Shown here one piece after another: positions 17,717 through 26,512 of a stretch of 64,000 bases of DNA. The position numbers and the translations under genes are program-made. Origin of the DNA: JAWPMV01 sp039819665 (GTDB lineage: Bacteria; Bacteroidota; Bacteroidia; J057). The notes under the pieces are model-generated. The model searched no databases and had not been told where the DNA came from. It saw only the letters and a program-made list of their open reading frames with translations. The stretch lies in contig JBCBRM010000019.1 in assembly GCA_039819665.1 (NCBI GenBank), positions 62,001 through 126,000 on the forward strand, read 5' to 3'. Numbering within the stretch: the first letter of the stretch is position 1; each line of letters opens with the position of its first letter.

Positions 17717-18979
17717 ATGAAAAGAATCCTAAGCTATCTCGCCTATTTACCTTTTATACTTGCCATTCTTTGGGCTGCAAAAGTATATGGGGAAAAATTA
17801 TTTGAAAATAATACAAACCAAAAGCTTCACTTAATTGAAGTTCTCGCTCGGGAAGAAGCACAAGATAATTTCCAGCCAGAAAACACTCTTCCCGTTGAAC
17901 CTGTCAGTTCTTCTCCAACCCATCGTGTGAGTACCGACTTGTCTCAGATTCAGGTGGCTTTGCTCCTGGATATTAGTGGAAGTATGGACGGATTGATCGA
18001 TCAGGCCAAGTCTAAATTATGGCAGGTGGTCAATGATTTGAGTGATGCACATAAAGAGGGCTCAAATGCTAATTTGGAAATTGCACTTTATGTATATGGA
18101 GGCGATCACTTAGGTGCAGAAAAGGGCTATGTAAAGCAACTAGCACCTTTGAGTACAGATCTTGACTTCATTTCTGAAAAACTCTTTGCCCTGAAAACAA
18201 ATGGTGGAGAAGAATATTGTGGACAGGTAATCCAAAGTGCTCAATTTGAACTGGATTGGAGCGAAAGGGAAAATGATCTGCGTATGATTTTTATTGCGGG
18301 TAACGAGCCTTTCAACCAGGGCAATGTACAGTATCAACAAGTGTGTAAGTTGGCTAAGCAGAAAGACATTCTGGTGAATACGATTTTCTGCGGAAACTAT
18401 ATGGATGGCATCAATACCTTCTGGAAGCATGGAGCTGATCTGACGGACGGAGCTTATATGAATATCGATCATAATGTGCAGTCAGTACATGTTGCCACTC
18501 CTTATGATTCAGAAATTTCTACTCTAAATGCAGAGCTTAATAATACTTATTATTCTTATAGTCGTAGTGGAGCAGCTATGAAGGAAAGACAAATTGCTCA
18601 GGACAATAATGCGGCTGGATACGGAAGTGCCAATATGGCCAAGCGTGCAATTTCCAAAAGCAAGGGAGCCTACAAAAATAGCAGTTGGGATTTGGTAGAT
18701 GCAGTGAAGGAAAAGAAGGTAAAAGTAGAAGAGTTGAAGAAGGAGGAATTGGCGCCTGAATTTCAGAGTCTTGACAGTATTCAGTTAAGGAAAAAGATAG
18801 AAGAACTTTCTACCAAAAGAGGAAATATCCAAAAAAAGATCGTGGAGTTGGATAAGAAAAGAAAAGCCTATGTGGCTGAGCAAAAGAAAAATAAATCTGA
18901 GGATCAAACCCTTGATGCGGCTATGAGTAAAGCCATCCGCGATCAGGCCAAATCCAAGAACTATAAATTTAAGAATTAA
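17717..18979 (+). CDS. membrane-anchored von Willebrand factor A domain protein
   Basis: 420 residues. An N-terminal hydrophobic segment (about 5-22) anchors or exports it. The vWA domain starts near residue 78 with VALLLDISGSMDGLIDQAKSKLW, giving the complete DxSxS MIDAS motif, and continues to about 255 (RMIFIAGNEPFNQG; HKEGSNANLEIALYVYGGDH). The last 110 residues are a highly charged, Lys/Glu-rich coiled coil (KEKKVKVEELKKEEL...KKIEELSTKRGNIQKKIVELDKKRKAY). It probably binds a protein partner in a metal-dependent way in the periplasm. No MoxR ATPase accompanies it. A strong terminator follows 43 bases after the stop. Confidence 0.88.
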   Translation: MKRILSYLAYLPFILAILWAAKVYGEKLFENNTNQKLHLIEVLAREEAQDNFQPENTLPVEPVSSSPTHRVSTDLSQIQVALLLDISGSMDGLIDQAKSKLWQVVNDLSDAHKEGSNANLEIALYVYGGDHLGAEKGYVKQLAPLSTDLDFISEKLFALKTNGGEEYCGQVIQSAQFELDWSERENDLRMIFIAGNEPFNQGNVQYQQVCKLAKQKDILVNTIFCGNYMDGINTFWKHGADLTDGAYMNIDHNVQSVHVATPYDSEISTLNAELNNTYYSYSRSGAAMKERQIAQDNNAAGYGSANMAKRAISKSKGAYKNSSWDLVDAVKEKKVKVEELKKEELAPEFQSLDSIQLRKKIEELSTKRGNIQKKIVELDKKRKAYVAEQKKNKSEDQTLDAAMSKAIRDQAKSKNYKFKN

Positions 18980-19022
18980 GGATAGCTGAATCTTGATTAG
19001 ATCAATCATCAATCACTCTAAG

Positions 19023-19049
19023 GCGCCGTGTGCACACGGCGCTTTTTTT
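19023..19049 (+). terminator. Rho-independent terminator after the vWA gene
   Basis: GCGCCGTG, loop TGCA, CACGGCGC: a perfect 8-bp GC-rich stem followed by TTTTTTT. It ends the vWA transcription unit. Confidence 0.9.
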
Positions 19050-19065
19050 GTCTACATAATGAGCT

Positions 19066-19123
19066 CGTCATCCTGGCCTTAGTGCAAGAGATCCCAGATA
19101 TTTGATAGATTCCGGGATGTCAG
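19066..19123. repeat. dispersed palindromic intergenic element, copy 1
   Basis: This stretch (starting CGTCATCCTGGCCTTAGTGC and ending GATTCCGGGATGTCAG) matches closely the element at 49662-49753, but lacks about 30 central bases. The ends are near inverted complements (GTCATCCTGG / CCGGGATGTC), the layout of a REP/MITE-like non-coding repeat. Confidence 0.7.
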
Positions 19124-19145
19124 ATGGTTTCTTTATTTTCGTAGG

Positions 19146-19353
19146 GGCGGAAAGAAAGTTGGGAAATCCTTAGGCCCCTCGACAGAGCTCAAGTTGACAC
19201 CTTCGATTATAACTTATATTATACAATCTGTGTCACACTGAGCTTGCGAAGTGCCTAAGCCTTACACCACCGCTTTTCCCATACCTCTTTTGTGAGAGGG
19301 AAAATAGGTGGCGGAAAGAATGAGGCCCCTCGATGGGACTCGGGGTGACACCC
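19146..19353. repeat. degenerate direct/inverted intergenic repeats
   Basis: Two direct copies share GGCGGAAAGAA ... AGGCCCCTCGA ... GACACC (19146-19201 and 19312-19351). Between them GTGTCACACTGAGCTTGCGA (19232-) is an approximate inverted complement of the CTCGACAGAGCTCAAGTTGACAC segment. A further imperfect palindrome (CCACCGCTTTTCCC against GGGAAAATAGGTGGCGG) lies at 19267-19315. Such CTCGACAGAGCTCAGGGTGACA-like repeats are a known type of intergenic sequence in several bacterial groups; I see no gene in them. Confidence 0.55.
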
Positions 19354-19358
19354 GTGGT

Positions 19359-20207
19359 TTAACCCAAATCTTCCACCCACTCCCCAACCGTCTTTACAAA
19401 AAAGCCAGGCTCTTTCGCCCAATTGAAATGCGTCAATTTCTCCATACCCGCTTCCTGGGCGCTAATATGCCGGTACTTCTTATTTTGCGAATCGGGTCCT
19501 AATTTTGATACTAGCCGGCCTACGGCATTTTGCGGAGCGAAGCTATCGCCCTCAAGGGACATAGCAAGTACAGGAGTCGAAAACTTCTTAAGGGCCTCTT
19601 CATAATCGAATGTACTTCCTGTTGGCTGGTAAATTCCTTTTGTTCCATTTATGCCCCAATCTCTCATAACAGTACGAGCTTCTCTTCCTCCAAATCCTAC
19701 TTGTTTACCAGGGAAATACCCGACAAGTTTTGCGATTATGGGGAAAAGATTTACCACCAATTTTACCCGTCCTGAGCCCGCATCTTCCCAGCCTTTCCAA
19801 TACACCATACAAGAGGCAATAAGTACAAGACCGTCAAGCATACCAGGATAACGACTTAAAGCGACACCTCCAATTTGTCCTCCTAAGCTATGGCCAAGGA
19901 GGACCATTTTGTTGCTGGGAAATTCTTCTCGAAGCTTTGCCACCACTTCTTTCAGATCTCTTATCAAATCCTCATAACCAAAATTCACTTTGCGGGATGC
20001 ACGCAAGCTGGATGCACCGGTCCCTCTGTAATCAATCGTGCAAGCATTGAAGCCCTGATCAGCAAATTGCTTGGCGAGAACTTCATAGTAAGAAGCCCTT
20101 ACACCCATAGCTGGAGAAATAATAATGAGGGGAGCTTCCTTATCTTTTGTTGGGAAAAGACTGATTTCGTTTGCGGCGCCGTCTGTGTGGATGATGGATA
20201 GTTTCAT
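19359..20207 (-). CDS. alpha/beta hydrolase (serine type)
   Basis: 282 residues of a serine-hydrolase-like alpha/beta fold. The oxyanion region is PLIIISPAMGVRASYY, a conserved CTIDYRGTGASSLR follows, and the nucleophile elbow is VLLGHSLGGQIGG (GHSLG). The late part gives TPVLAMSLEGDSFAP for the acid strand (D in EGDSFAP) and a C-terminal His in LTHFNWAKEPGF. The family resembles YheT/lysophospholipase-like predicted hydrolases; the substrate is unknown. It has its own unit, separated from the DUF4178 operon by 69 bases. Confidence 0.88.
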   Translation of the reverse strand: MKLSIIHTDGAANEISLFPTKDKEAPLIIISPAMGVRASYYEVLAKQFADQGFNACTIDYRGTGASSLRASRKVNFGYEDLIRDLKEVVAKLREEFPSNKMVLLGHSLGGQIGGVALSRYPGMLDGLVLIASCMVYWKGWEDAGSGRVKLVVNLFPIIAKLVGYFPGKQVGFGGREARTVMRDWGINGTKGIYQPTGSTFDYEEALKKFSTPVLAMSLEGDSFAPQNAVGRLVSKLGPDSQNKKYRHISAQEAGMEKLTHFNWAKEPGFFVKTVGEWVEDLG

Positions 20208-20276
20208 GAGGACTAGTATGGTTCTAATCCTAAGATAAGCGCCTTGGAGCTATTTTCGATTAAACAGGTTTATGAT

Positions 20277-20942
20277 TTAGAAGACCAGTATTCCCAGACC
20301 TGCATGAAGGTTTATTCCAAAAAATCCTCTCAGTCTGCGTATACCTCTTTCTTTGATGTAGGTAAATTCTGGTACTGACTTATCTGGAAATAAGAAAAAT
20401 GGTAAAGCACTTTGGACCCCAAAATGATAAGAGAAACGATTGCCAATCATACGTTGGCTCCCTAGAGCGAGTGAGATAGCTGCTGCTGCATAGTTGGCGA
20501 GAAAGCGACGGCCATTAGGGAAAAAACGGCGATCCAGGTCCTGCATCTGAAAGCGCACATAATGCAAAGCTGGCTGAATATAAATGCCCAAAGGAGCAAT
20601 ATTTCCTCGTCTGAAAAAAGTATAAGCCCGCAAACCTATACCTGCCTTCCATCCCTGGATGCGGAAGCGTCCCATCTGGTTGTTATAGTCGTATTCCTGA
20701 TTAGTGAAAAAGCGATCTCCTAAAAATTTTACTGAAAGTCTTCTATTTAAAACGTGCTCACTACCGATGCCGGAACGTACATTTAATTCGAGACTTTTTT
20801 CCTGGAGGATAAATCGACTGGCAGTGGGAAAGATGTAGCCATCAATTTGGAGGATATGATGCTTACCCGCATAACCGGGAGTTTGGGCAGGAGAGGAAAA
20901 ACTAATAAGGACAAGGCAAAAGGAAACGATCCACTTGCTCAT
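20277..20942 (-). CDS. hypothetical outer-membrane or periplasmic beta protein
   Basis: 221 residues from the start MSKWIVSFCLVLISFSSPAQ, a clear signal peptide with cleavage after PAQ; longer readings from 21095 would overlap the small gene upstream and put a charged stretch before the signal. The mature part has alternating aromatic/charged strands (GWKAGIGLRAYTFFRRG, NFLANYAAAAISLALGSQRMIGNRFSYHFGVQ, and a C-terminal LRGFFGINLHAGLGILVF), as in small outer-membrane beta barrels with a terminal aromatic residue. It is the last gene of the DUF4178 operon (28-base gap). Confidence 0.7.
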   Translation of the reverse strand: MSKWIVSFCLVLISFSSPAQTPGYAGKHHILQIDGYIFPTASRFILQEKSLELNVRSGIGSEHVLNRRLSVKFLGDRFFTNQEYDYNNQMGRFRIQGWKAGIGLRAYTFFRRGNIAPLGIYIQPALHYVRFQMQDLDRRFFPNGRRFLANYAAAAISLALGSQRMIGNRFSYHFGVQSALPFFLFPDKSVPEFTYIKERGIRRLRGFFGINLHAGLGILVF

Positions 20943-20970
20943 GAAAATGATGGTTTGCTTGGGGTTGTAT

Positions 20971-21216
20971 TTATTTTCCTGATCCCGGTCCTCCTCCCTG
21001 AACACCACGGATGAGGTAATAACTTCTAAAGGTTCGGCGAAGACATTCTCCATCCCGATTGACATAATAATCAGGACAGTTCTTCTCAATTTCACTCATG
21101 GTATTGGAGTCCTGCATGCCAAGCTTCAATCCCCAGCCTTGTGCAGATGCCCGATAGGTATATATCAGTGAGCCTAAAAAGCAAGCAATAATTATGAGTC
21201 TCCAGATAGTTCGCAT
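20971..21216 (-). CDS. small exported protein, 81 aa, unknown function
   Basis: It begins with a hydrophobic signal/anchor (MRTIWRLIIIACFLGSLIYTYRASAQ), then a short polar region with two cysteines (KNCPDYYVNRDGECLRR) and a glycine-rich tail GGGPGSGK. No family recognised. The tight spacing (12 bases after the first DUF4178 gene) is the main support for it being a real gene; the two cysteines could form a disulphide in the periplasm. Confidence 0.65.
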   Translation of the reverse strand: MRTIWRLIIIACFLGSLIYTYRASAQGWGLKLGMQDSNTMSEIEKNCPDYYVNRDGECLRRTFRSYYLIRGVQGGGPGSGK

Positions 21217-21228
21217 ATTGAGATCGGA

Positions 21229-22515
21229 TCAGAAACCTCCTCTGGATTTACCAAATGCATAGATGGTAAATATGAGAAAGGCGATGAATAAAAGTACAAA
21301 ATATCGAGTCAAAATGATACCCTGATTAACTTTAACCTCAAGTGTATTTGAGAAAACCGACTCACGATTTTTATACAATTGAAGGTAATAGGTACCCGGT
21401 TCCTTGAGTTTAAAGATCTTGTCCGTATTGGTTCGGGACTCCGTCCATGATCCATCAGAATCTGTGCCGGAATAGTAATAGAAGGTTTCCTGTATTTGGT
21501 TTATGGCCTGTTTGTCTTTGTCCAGGATATAGGCAAATATGAAAAATTCAGATTGAGGAGTAATCTGCGAAGCATTCAATTCGAGCTTGAAGATTCCTGG
21601 TTCGGTGATTTCTATGGGTTGACTTTCAAATCCTGTTTCTTCTGCCAATTGCTGAGTATCCAGGCTTTGATAGAAAATTTGCTCCCCGTCCTCCCCTATT
21701 GATACAAACATGAAGAAGAGTGCGAGAAAGCTGGCGATACTTCCCATGATGGCAACAAATCTCCATTGACCTTCTCTTTTATAAAGATCTTCAATGGCCT
21801 GATTTCCTTGAAAAGCTTCGAGGACTTTGCGACGGGAGATGGGAGTTTCTTTGAAAAATTCGATCTCTTTGATCTGATCCTTATGCTCCGGATGCATGCG
21901 CCATTCAGACTCATAGTTTATCCCACGATGCTTAAACATCGCAAATTTCTTCTGTTCGTTTTTTGCGATTCGGTAATTGCTTTCCCCTTCAAAATAGATC
22001 AGTTCAGAATCACCATACTCTCTGACAATGCTGTTGGGCTGATCGTCAAAAAATTTCATACGGAGATTGTTAGGAAGTAAAGTAGGATGCTGTGGAATAA
22101 TCTCATCAGAGATATAGTATCCTTCTTTATCCTCTATCAGATAAAAATAGGTTTTCCTTTCATCTATCAGCAACCACTCGTCATAAATCCAAACTTCCCG
22201 GCTATATCCAGACTCACCTTCTTCTGACCAGTATTCATTGTATTTACTTCTCCATCTGCTCCGGGAAATAACCTGATAATTTCTTCCATAGAAATTGGCT
22301 ATTTGCCCCAATTCGATGAAAGACATAGGTTTATGCTTGGTTGGCTTATCCAGCTTTTGGAGGATCTGATGTGTTTCTGATGCTGCGTCCAAGACAGAGC
22401 CACAGTATTGACAGCAAATGTATTGTGCACGAGGATTGTGCACGTACAAGCCGTTTCCGCAATTTTGACAGTTAAATTGCTTGACTGAAGCGAGTTCACT
22501 CTGTGTCTTGATCAT
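21229..22515 (-). CDS. DUF4178 protein with N-terminal zinc ribbon and two membrane segments
   Basis: 428 residues. The N-terminus has a zinc ribbon (FNCQNCGNGL...YICCQYCGSVL; Cys pairs near 15/18 and 35/38). A DUF4178 module follows (IGQIANFYGRNYQVISRSRW..., WDEWLLIDE-like YDEWLLIDERKTYFYLIED). Near 255-275 comes one membrane segment, then a beta-sandwich region that is presumably exported, and a second membrane segment at about 404-420. Function is not established for the family. The gene starts 1 base after the stop of a second DUF4178 gene, so the pair is co-transcribed. Confidence 0.82.
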   Translation of the reverse strand: MIKTQSELASVKQFNCQNCGNGLYVHNPRAQYICCQYCGSVLDAASETHQILQKLDKPTKHKPMSFIELGQIANFYGRNYQVISRSRWRSKYNEYWSEEGESGYSREVWIYDEWLLIDERKTYFYLIEDKEGYYISDEIIPQHPTLLPNNLRMKFFDDQPNSIVREYGDSELIYFEGESNYRIAKNEQKKFAMFKHRGINYESEWRMHPEHKDQIKEIEFFKETPISRRKVLEAFQGNQAIEDLYKREGQWRFVAIMGSIASFLALFFMFVSIGEDGEQIFYQSLDTQQLAEETGFESQPIEITEPGIFKLELNASQITPQSEFFIFAYILDKDKQAINQIQETFYYYSGTDSDGSWTESRTNTDKIFKLKEPGTYYLQLYKNRESVFSNTLEVKVNQGIILTRYFVLLFIAFLIFTIYAFGKSRGGF

Positions 22516-22516
22516 A

Positions 22517-23137
22517 TTAGTTGCGTAATTTTAATTCGTCCAGATCCACAGGCTGCCCTACGTAAATAATGTTGTCTGAGGGCAAAAATTCAGCACTCAC
22601 TACTTTCCCCTCCATAACTCCATCTATGAAATCTGCCTGACTACCAGGAATAACCCGGAAGGGTAATTCGCCTTCACCTCCTTGTATAGAAGCTTTACTT
22701 TTTGAGGTAATGAATACAGAATGGATCTTCTCATTAAACTTAACTTTACTACCAACCCTAACTGCATCATAATCCATTCTATAGCTTAGTTCCTCTTCAT
22801 AGTAAAATATAACAAAGGAACCGTCATCTTCCTGTACCCAAAGTTCGGAGCCATCATCAAAACAATTGAGGTACCATTCATCCCAGAAGCCGTCTTCGTA
22901 GCTATATCTCAGGCGACCAAGTACCATAAACTCTTTGTCCTTCCATTTTCCCATCTTTCCGATTTCGAAGGAAGAACCGTAATCGATCAGGGGAGCTTTC
23001 TCACCAACTGCATCCAGGCTATCCGCATCGACGAAGCTGGTTTGTCCGCAATAGGTGCACCCCAACATCCTGGATCCGGGCTTTTTTTGCTCGATAGGTG
23101 CTCCGCAGGATGGACAGGTGTACGTTTTTAAAAACAT
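22517..23137 (-). CDS. DUF4178 protein with zinc ribbon
   Basis: 206 residues, soluble. The zinc ribbon (YTCPSCGAPIEQ...LGCTYCGQTSF) is followed by one DUF4178 module (GKMGKWKDKEFMVLGRLRYSYEDGFWDEWYLNCFDDGSELWVQEDDG). It looks like the short cytoplasmic partner of the larger, membrane-bound DUF4178 gene next to it. In other bacteria DUF4178 genes often accompany DUF350 and polyamine-synthase genes; none is present here. It is the first gene of the four-gene unit. Confidence 0.83.
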   Translation of the reverse strand: MFLKTYTCPSCGAPIEQKKPGSRMLGCTYCGQTSFVDADSLDAVGEKAPLIDYGSSFEIGKMGKWKDKEFMVLGRLRYSYEDGFWDEWYLNCFDDGSELWVQEDDGSFVIFYYEEELSYRMDYDAVRVGSKVKFNEKIHSVFITSKSKASIQGGEGELPFRVIPGSQADFIDGVMEGKVVSAEFLPSDNIIYVGQPVDLDELKLRN

Positions 23138-23228
23138 GCCGGACTCTTTTCATGAATCTTTCCTAAGGACGACACGCCCTGGGGAAAGGTTGTTAAAAAT
23201 AGGACTTGGGAAGCAGAAAATCCACTTA

Positions 23229-23723
23229 TCAGGAATCCTGCTTCATTAAAAGTGCCACAGCTTGGGCGACCATACTCTCTTCACGACCTGTGGCATCTGT
23301 TTTTTCGTGAGTAGTTGCTTTGATTGAAATGCGATCTGTTTCTACTCCGAGTATACCAGCAATGACTTCCTGCATGGCAGGAATATGAGGATTAATCTTG
23401 GGTTTCTCAGCTATAACAGTACAGTCAAGATTCCCCAACTCATATCCTTTTTCTCTGATTAGTTTATTGGCATCTTCCAGAAAGATACGGCTGTCCGCAT
23501 TTTTATAGCGAGGGTCTGTATCGGGGAAATGAAAACCGATGTCTCTGAGATTGAGTGCACCCAGCATCGCATCACAAATGGCATGTAATAGTACATCGGC
23601 ATCTGAATGCCCCAAAAGTCCCAGATGGTGTGAGATTTCCACTCCACCCAGAATGAGTTTTCTGTCGGGAACGAGTCTGTGAGTGTCGTAGCCGAAACCT
23701 ATGCGAAAGGGTAAGACACTCAT
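23229..23723 (-). CDS. ispF: 2-C-methyl-D-erythritol 2,4-cyclodiphosphate synthase
   Basis: 164 residues, standard length. It forms the cyclic diphosphate in the MEP isoprenoid pathway. Metal ligands are visible as D13 and H15 (GYDTHR) and H47 (DADVLLHAI), with the GHSDADV loop and the C-terminal IKATTHEKTDATGREE substrate/trimer motif. Its start overlaps the stop of the upstream PfkB-kinase gene by 4 bases (ATGA). Confidence 0.97.
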   Translation of the reverse strand: MSVLPFRIGFGYDTHRLVPDRKLILGGVEISHHLGLLGHSDADVLLHAICDAMLGALNLRDIGFHFPDTDPRYKNADSRIFLEDANKLIREKGYELGNLDCTVIAEKPKINPHIPAMQEVIAGILGVETDRISIKATTHEKTDATGREESMVAQAVALLMKQDS

Positions 23724-24670
23724 GCGCTTTGATCGAGGATATCGCTGATTTCAGTAGGAAGGCTGAAGTGCGCCAGACTTACAAATTGCTGAACGCGCGC
23801 ATCAATGGCTTCCTGAGACAGATTGATAAGCCTCTCCGGACCAAACTTTTCTACACAGAAGCTGGCCATGGCACTTCCATAAATGACGGCCTGTTTCATA
23901 TTGTCGAACGAAGCACTACCCAATTTCACCAAATGACCGATAAATCCTCCGGCAAATGTGTCTCCAGCTCCTGTAGGATCAAATACTTCTTCCAGCGGAA
24001 GTCCGGGAGCAGAGAAAACAGAAGTTTCATGGAATAGCAAGGCACCATGCTCTCCTTTTTTGATCACCAGGTATTTGGGACCCATATTCATAATGGCCTG
24101 AGAAGCTTTCAGGAGAGAATACTCTCCGGAGAGTTGGCGAGCTTCTTCATCATTGATCACTAGTACATCGATCAGCTTCAGGGTTTCTTTCAAACTATCC
24201 AAAGCAATATCCATCCAGAAATTCATTGTGTCCATAACAATGAGTTCTGGTCGCTTGGGGAGTCTTTCGATTACTTGTCTCTGAACATCGGGAGAAAGAT
24301 TGCCCAGCATGAGGAATCTGCAGTCATTGTAGGCTTCTGGAACAACAGGATCAAAGGTCCCCAAAACATTGAGTTCTGTTACCAGGGTATCTCGCGAATT
24401 CATATCGTTGTGGTACTTTCCTGACCAGAAAAATGATTTCTCATCCTGCTTGATCTGCACACCATCGAGATTAATTCCATGGTCGCGCATCATCTGCATA
24501 TCTTCTTCCAGAAAATCATATCCTACAACAGATATAGCATTGACAGGCTTGGTGAAATAAGAGGCTGACAGGGCAATGTACATACCGGCTCCACCCAGGA
24601 TCTTATCGACTTTACCAAAAGGGGTTTCTATTGCGTCGAAAGCCATAGAACCGACTACTACTAGACTCAT
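23720..24670 (-). CDS. PfkB-family sugar or nucleoside kinase
   Basis: 316 residues of the ribokinase fold. The N-terminal motif LGGAGMYIALSASYF gives the substrate-binding GG region and the C-terminal PfkB signature 2 reads FDPTGAGDTFAGGFIGHL, with catalytic Asp in GAGD. The substrate cannot be told from sequence; this group is often annotated as a sugar kinase in Bacteroidota. Translationally coupled to ispF by a 4-base overlap, an arrangement suggesting common expression rather than a shared pathway. Confidence 0.92.
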   Translation of the reverse strand: MSLVVVGSMAFDAIETPFGKVDKILGGAGMYIALSASYFTKPVNAISVVGYDFLEEDMQMMRDHGINLDGVQIKQDEKSFFWSGKYHNDMNSRDTLVTELNVLGTFDPVVPEAYNDCRFLMLGNLSPDVQRQVIERLPKRPELIVMDTMNFWMDIALDSLKETLKLIDVLVINDEEARQLSGEYSLLKASQAIMNMGPKYLVIKKGEHGALLFHETSVFSAPGLPLEEVFDPTGAGDTFAGGFIGHLVKLGSASFDNMKQAVIYGSAMASFCVEKFGPERLINLSQEAIDARVQQFVSLAHFSLPTEISDILDQSA

Positions 24671-24929
24671 AAATTGCTTGTTAAATTTCCGTGCAAGTTA
24701 GGAGATTCTTCCTAATAATTCTTCATTCCAGATCAGTTAATAAAAACGCATGTTTGAAACCCTAAACTTTAAGCTAAATATGCCTTGATAAATAAGCTTA
24801 AGTCAAAATAAATCAATGAGATAGAGATGCTTTTTTATATTAAAAACTTGATTTGACAGAATATTTTCATTTTATTAAAAATACTCGCCTGTAAAATGAT
24901 CTATTTTAAAACTCACTAAATACCTAAAA

Positions 24930-25355
24930 ATGAATCTCAAAAACATCTTCACGTTACATGCAGTAATCCTGTTGATCTATGGGATTATGGACCTTTTCCT
25001 GACGCAAAATGCACTTGCTATGTTTGCTGAGGGAGTTCAGGCCAGCCCTACTATGATTCTGACAATAAGAATGATGGGCGCAACGTTTTTATCTCTTGCT
25101 GTCTTGACCTGGTTTATGCGAGATGCCCATGTTTCCCATGGAAGAAGGGCGGGATTATTCTGTCTTGCAGTGGGACTTATTATCGCTTCGATTTTGCAAA
25201 TCATGGCCATAACGGATGGGACCATAAATAGCATGAATTGGATTGGTGTATTAATCTCAACAGCTTTTGGGGTTGCATATGCTTATTTTGGAAACAAAGA
25301 GCATAAGATGATAATGGAGAGAGAAGCTAAAGAAAGAGCCAAAGCAAAAGCATAA
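24930..25355 (+). CDS. small four-helix membrane protein
   Basis: 141 residues with four hydrophobic segments (about 8-28, 44-62, 77-96, 104-123) and a strongly charged tail (HKMIMEREAKERAKAKA). The pattern of NLKNIFTLHAVILLIYGIMDLF and a conserved-looking IRMMGATFLSLAVLTWF suggests a DoxX/DUF4345-like integral membrane protein, but I cannot name it firmly. Single gene with its own terminator. Confidence 0.75.
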   Translation: MNLKNIFTLHAVILLIYGIMDLFLTQNALAMFAEGVQASPTMILTIRMMGATFLSLAVLTWFMRDAHVSHGRRAGLFCLAVGLIIASILQIMAITDGTINSMNWIGVLISTAFGVAYAYFGNKEHKMIMEREAKERAKAKA

Positions 25356-25383
25356 GTTTATTTCTATTATACAGATGAAGAAG

Positions 25384-25406
25384 GCCTCCCGATTGGGAGG
25401 CTTTTT
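25384..25406. terminator. bidirectional Rho-independent terminator
   Basis: GCCTCCC, loop GATT, GGGAGGC with TTTTT on the plus side and a short A run before it. It lies 28 bases after the membrane-protein stop and just beyond the stop of the convergent oxidoreductase gene, so it can serve both. Confidence 0.85.
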
Positions 25407-25408
25407 AT

Positions 25409-26512
25409 CTATAAAGCAATTCTTTTTCCATCTTTGGCGGATTGGTAAATGGCTTCGACGATTCTGATGTCTCTCATACCTTCTTCTCCTGGAACCATAA
25501 CCTCTGTGTTATCTTTAATCGCCATCGCATCCTCATCCATTTGCTTTGCTTGTTGGTTGGGGATTCGCTGATTGAGTTCTTTACCATCACTGGTTCTTCC
25601 TCTTACGCCATTGTATGCCTGGAAGGGTTTTAGCTCATACCAGCCTTGTTCGCAGTCTACCCTAAGTACATTCATATTCATCCCAAAACTGGTCTTACCA
25701 TTTGCTACGAGTCCACCAGGAAACTCTAAAGTAAAAAGAGTGGTTTCATCTACTTCCGTATATACCTTGGGGCGAGTAGTTTCGTGAGATGCCTTGACAA
25801 CAGCAATAGGCTCTTCTCCACTGGCATAACGGATCGCATTTAGCGGATAGACCCCCATATCGTACATAGCGCCTCCTCCAAGGGCTTTATTTTGCTTCCA
25901 ATGAGTTGTACGGCCATCATAGTAGCCTGCTTCGGCACGAATATTTTTTAGGTTTCCGTAGGTTTTTTCCTTTCCAAATCGAATAACAGTTTGGGTATTG
26001 GGTTCATGCTGCATGCGATATCCAATGCTCAGTTTGACTTTATTTTTCTTACAGGCATCGATGATTTGCTGGCATTCCTTGGCTGTCCGTGCCATCGGTT
26101 TTTCACACCAGACATGCTTGCCTGTGTTAGCAGCTTTTACGGCATATTTTGCATGTAAGCCAGTGGGGAGAACAATATAAATCACATCTATATCCGGATT
26201 ATCCGCGATGCGATGCATGTTTTCATAATTGTAAACATTCTTATCCTCGATCCCATATTTTTTTTGCCATTGTGAGATTTTCTCCGGACTACCGGTAACG
26301 ATACCTTTTAGCTCACAATGCTGAGTTAGCTGTAAAGCAGGTGCCAATAAATCCCGGCTATAATATCCCAGACCTACTAGTGCAACTCCCAGTTTCTCTT
26401 TCCTTTGGGGTAAAAGAATATGAGAGAAAGCTGTTGAAGCTGTCATAATTCCTGCTGTGCCAATGCCGATTTTTTTGAGGAATGATCTTCTTTTTTGTTG
26501 GGTGTTGCTCAT
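25409..26512 (-). CDS. exported Gfo/Idh/MocA-family oxidoreductase
   Basis: 367 residues. The N-terminus looks like a Tat signal (KRRSFLKKIGIGTAGIMTASTAF), so the folded NAD(P)-bound enzyme is probably sent to the periplasm. The Rossmann motif is VALVGLGYYSRDLLAPAL, the family EKP is in HVWCEKPMARTAKEC, and GGGAMYDMGVYPLNAIRYASGEEP fits the glucose-fructose oxidoreductase subgroup (Tyr rather than His after MDxG). It probably oxidises or rearranges a sugar. It is transcribed alone. Confidence 0.9.
   Translation of the reverse strand: MSNTQQKRRSFLKKIGIGTAGIMTASTAFSHILLPQRKEKLGVALVGLGYYSRDLLAPALQLTQHCELKGIVTGSPEKISQWQKKYGIEDKNVYNYENMHRIADNPDIDVIYIVLPTGLHAKYAVKAANTGKHVWCEKPMARTAKECQQIIDACKKNKVKLSIGYRMQHEPNTQTVIRFGKEKTYGNLKNIRAEAGYYDGRTTHWKQNKALGGGAMYDMGVYPLNAIRYASGEEPIAVVKASHETTRPKVYTEVDETTLFTLEFPGGLVANGKTSFGMNMNVLRVDCEQGWYELKPFQAYNGVRGRTSDGKELNQRIPNQQAKQMDEDAMAIKDNTEVMVPGEEGMRDIRIVEAIYQSAKDGKRIAL

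Larger units (their letters stand above)
18980..19358. other. non-coding region with terminator and intergenic repeats
   Basis: 379 bases between convergent genes. It holds the terminator at 19023-19049, a shortened copy of a dispersed palindromic element (19066-19123) and a stretch of degenerate direct and inverted repeats (19146-19353). No reading frame here looks like a gene. Confidence 0.7.
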
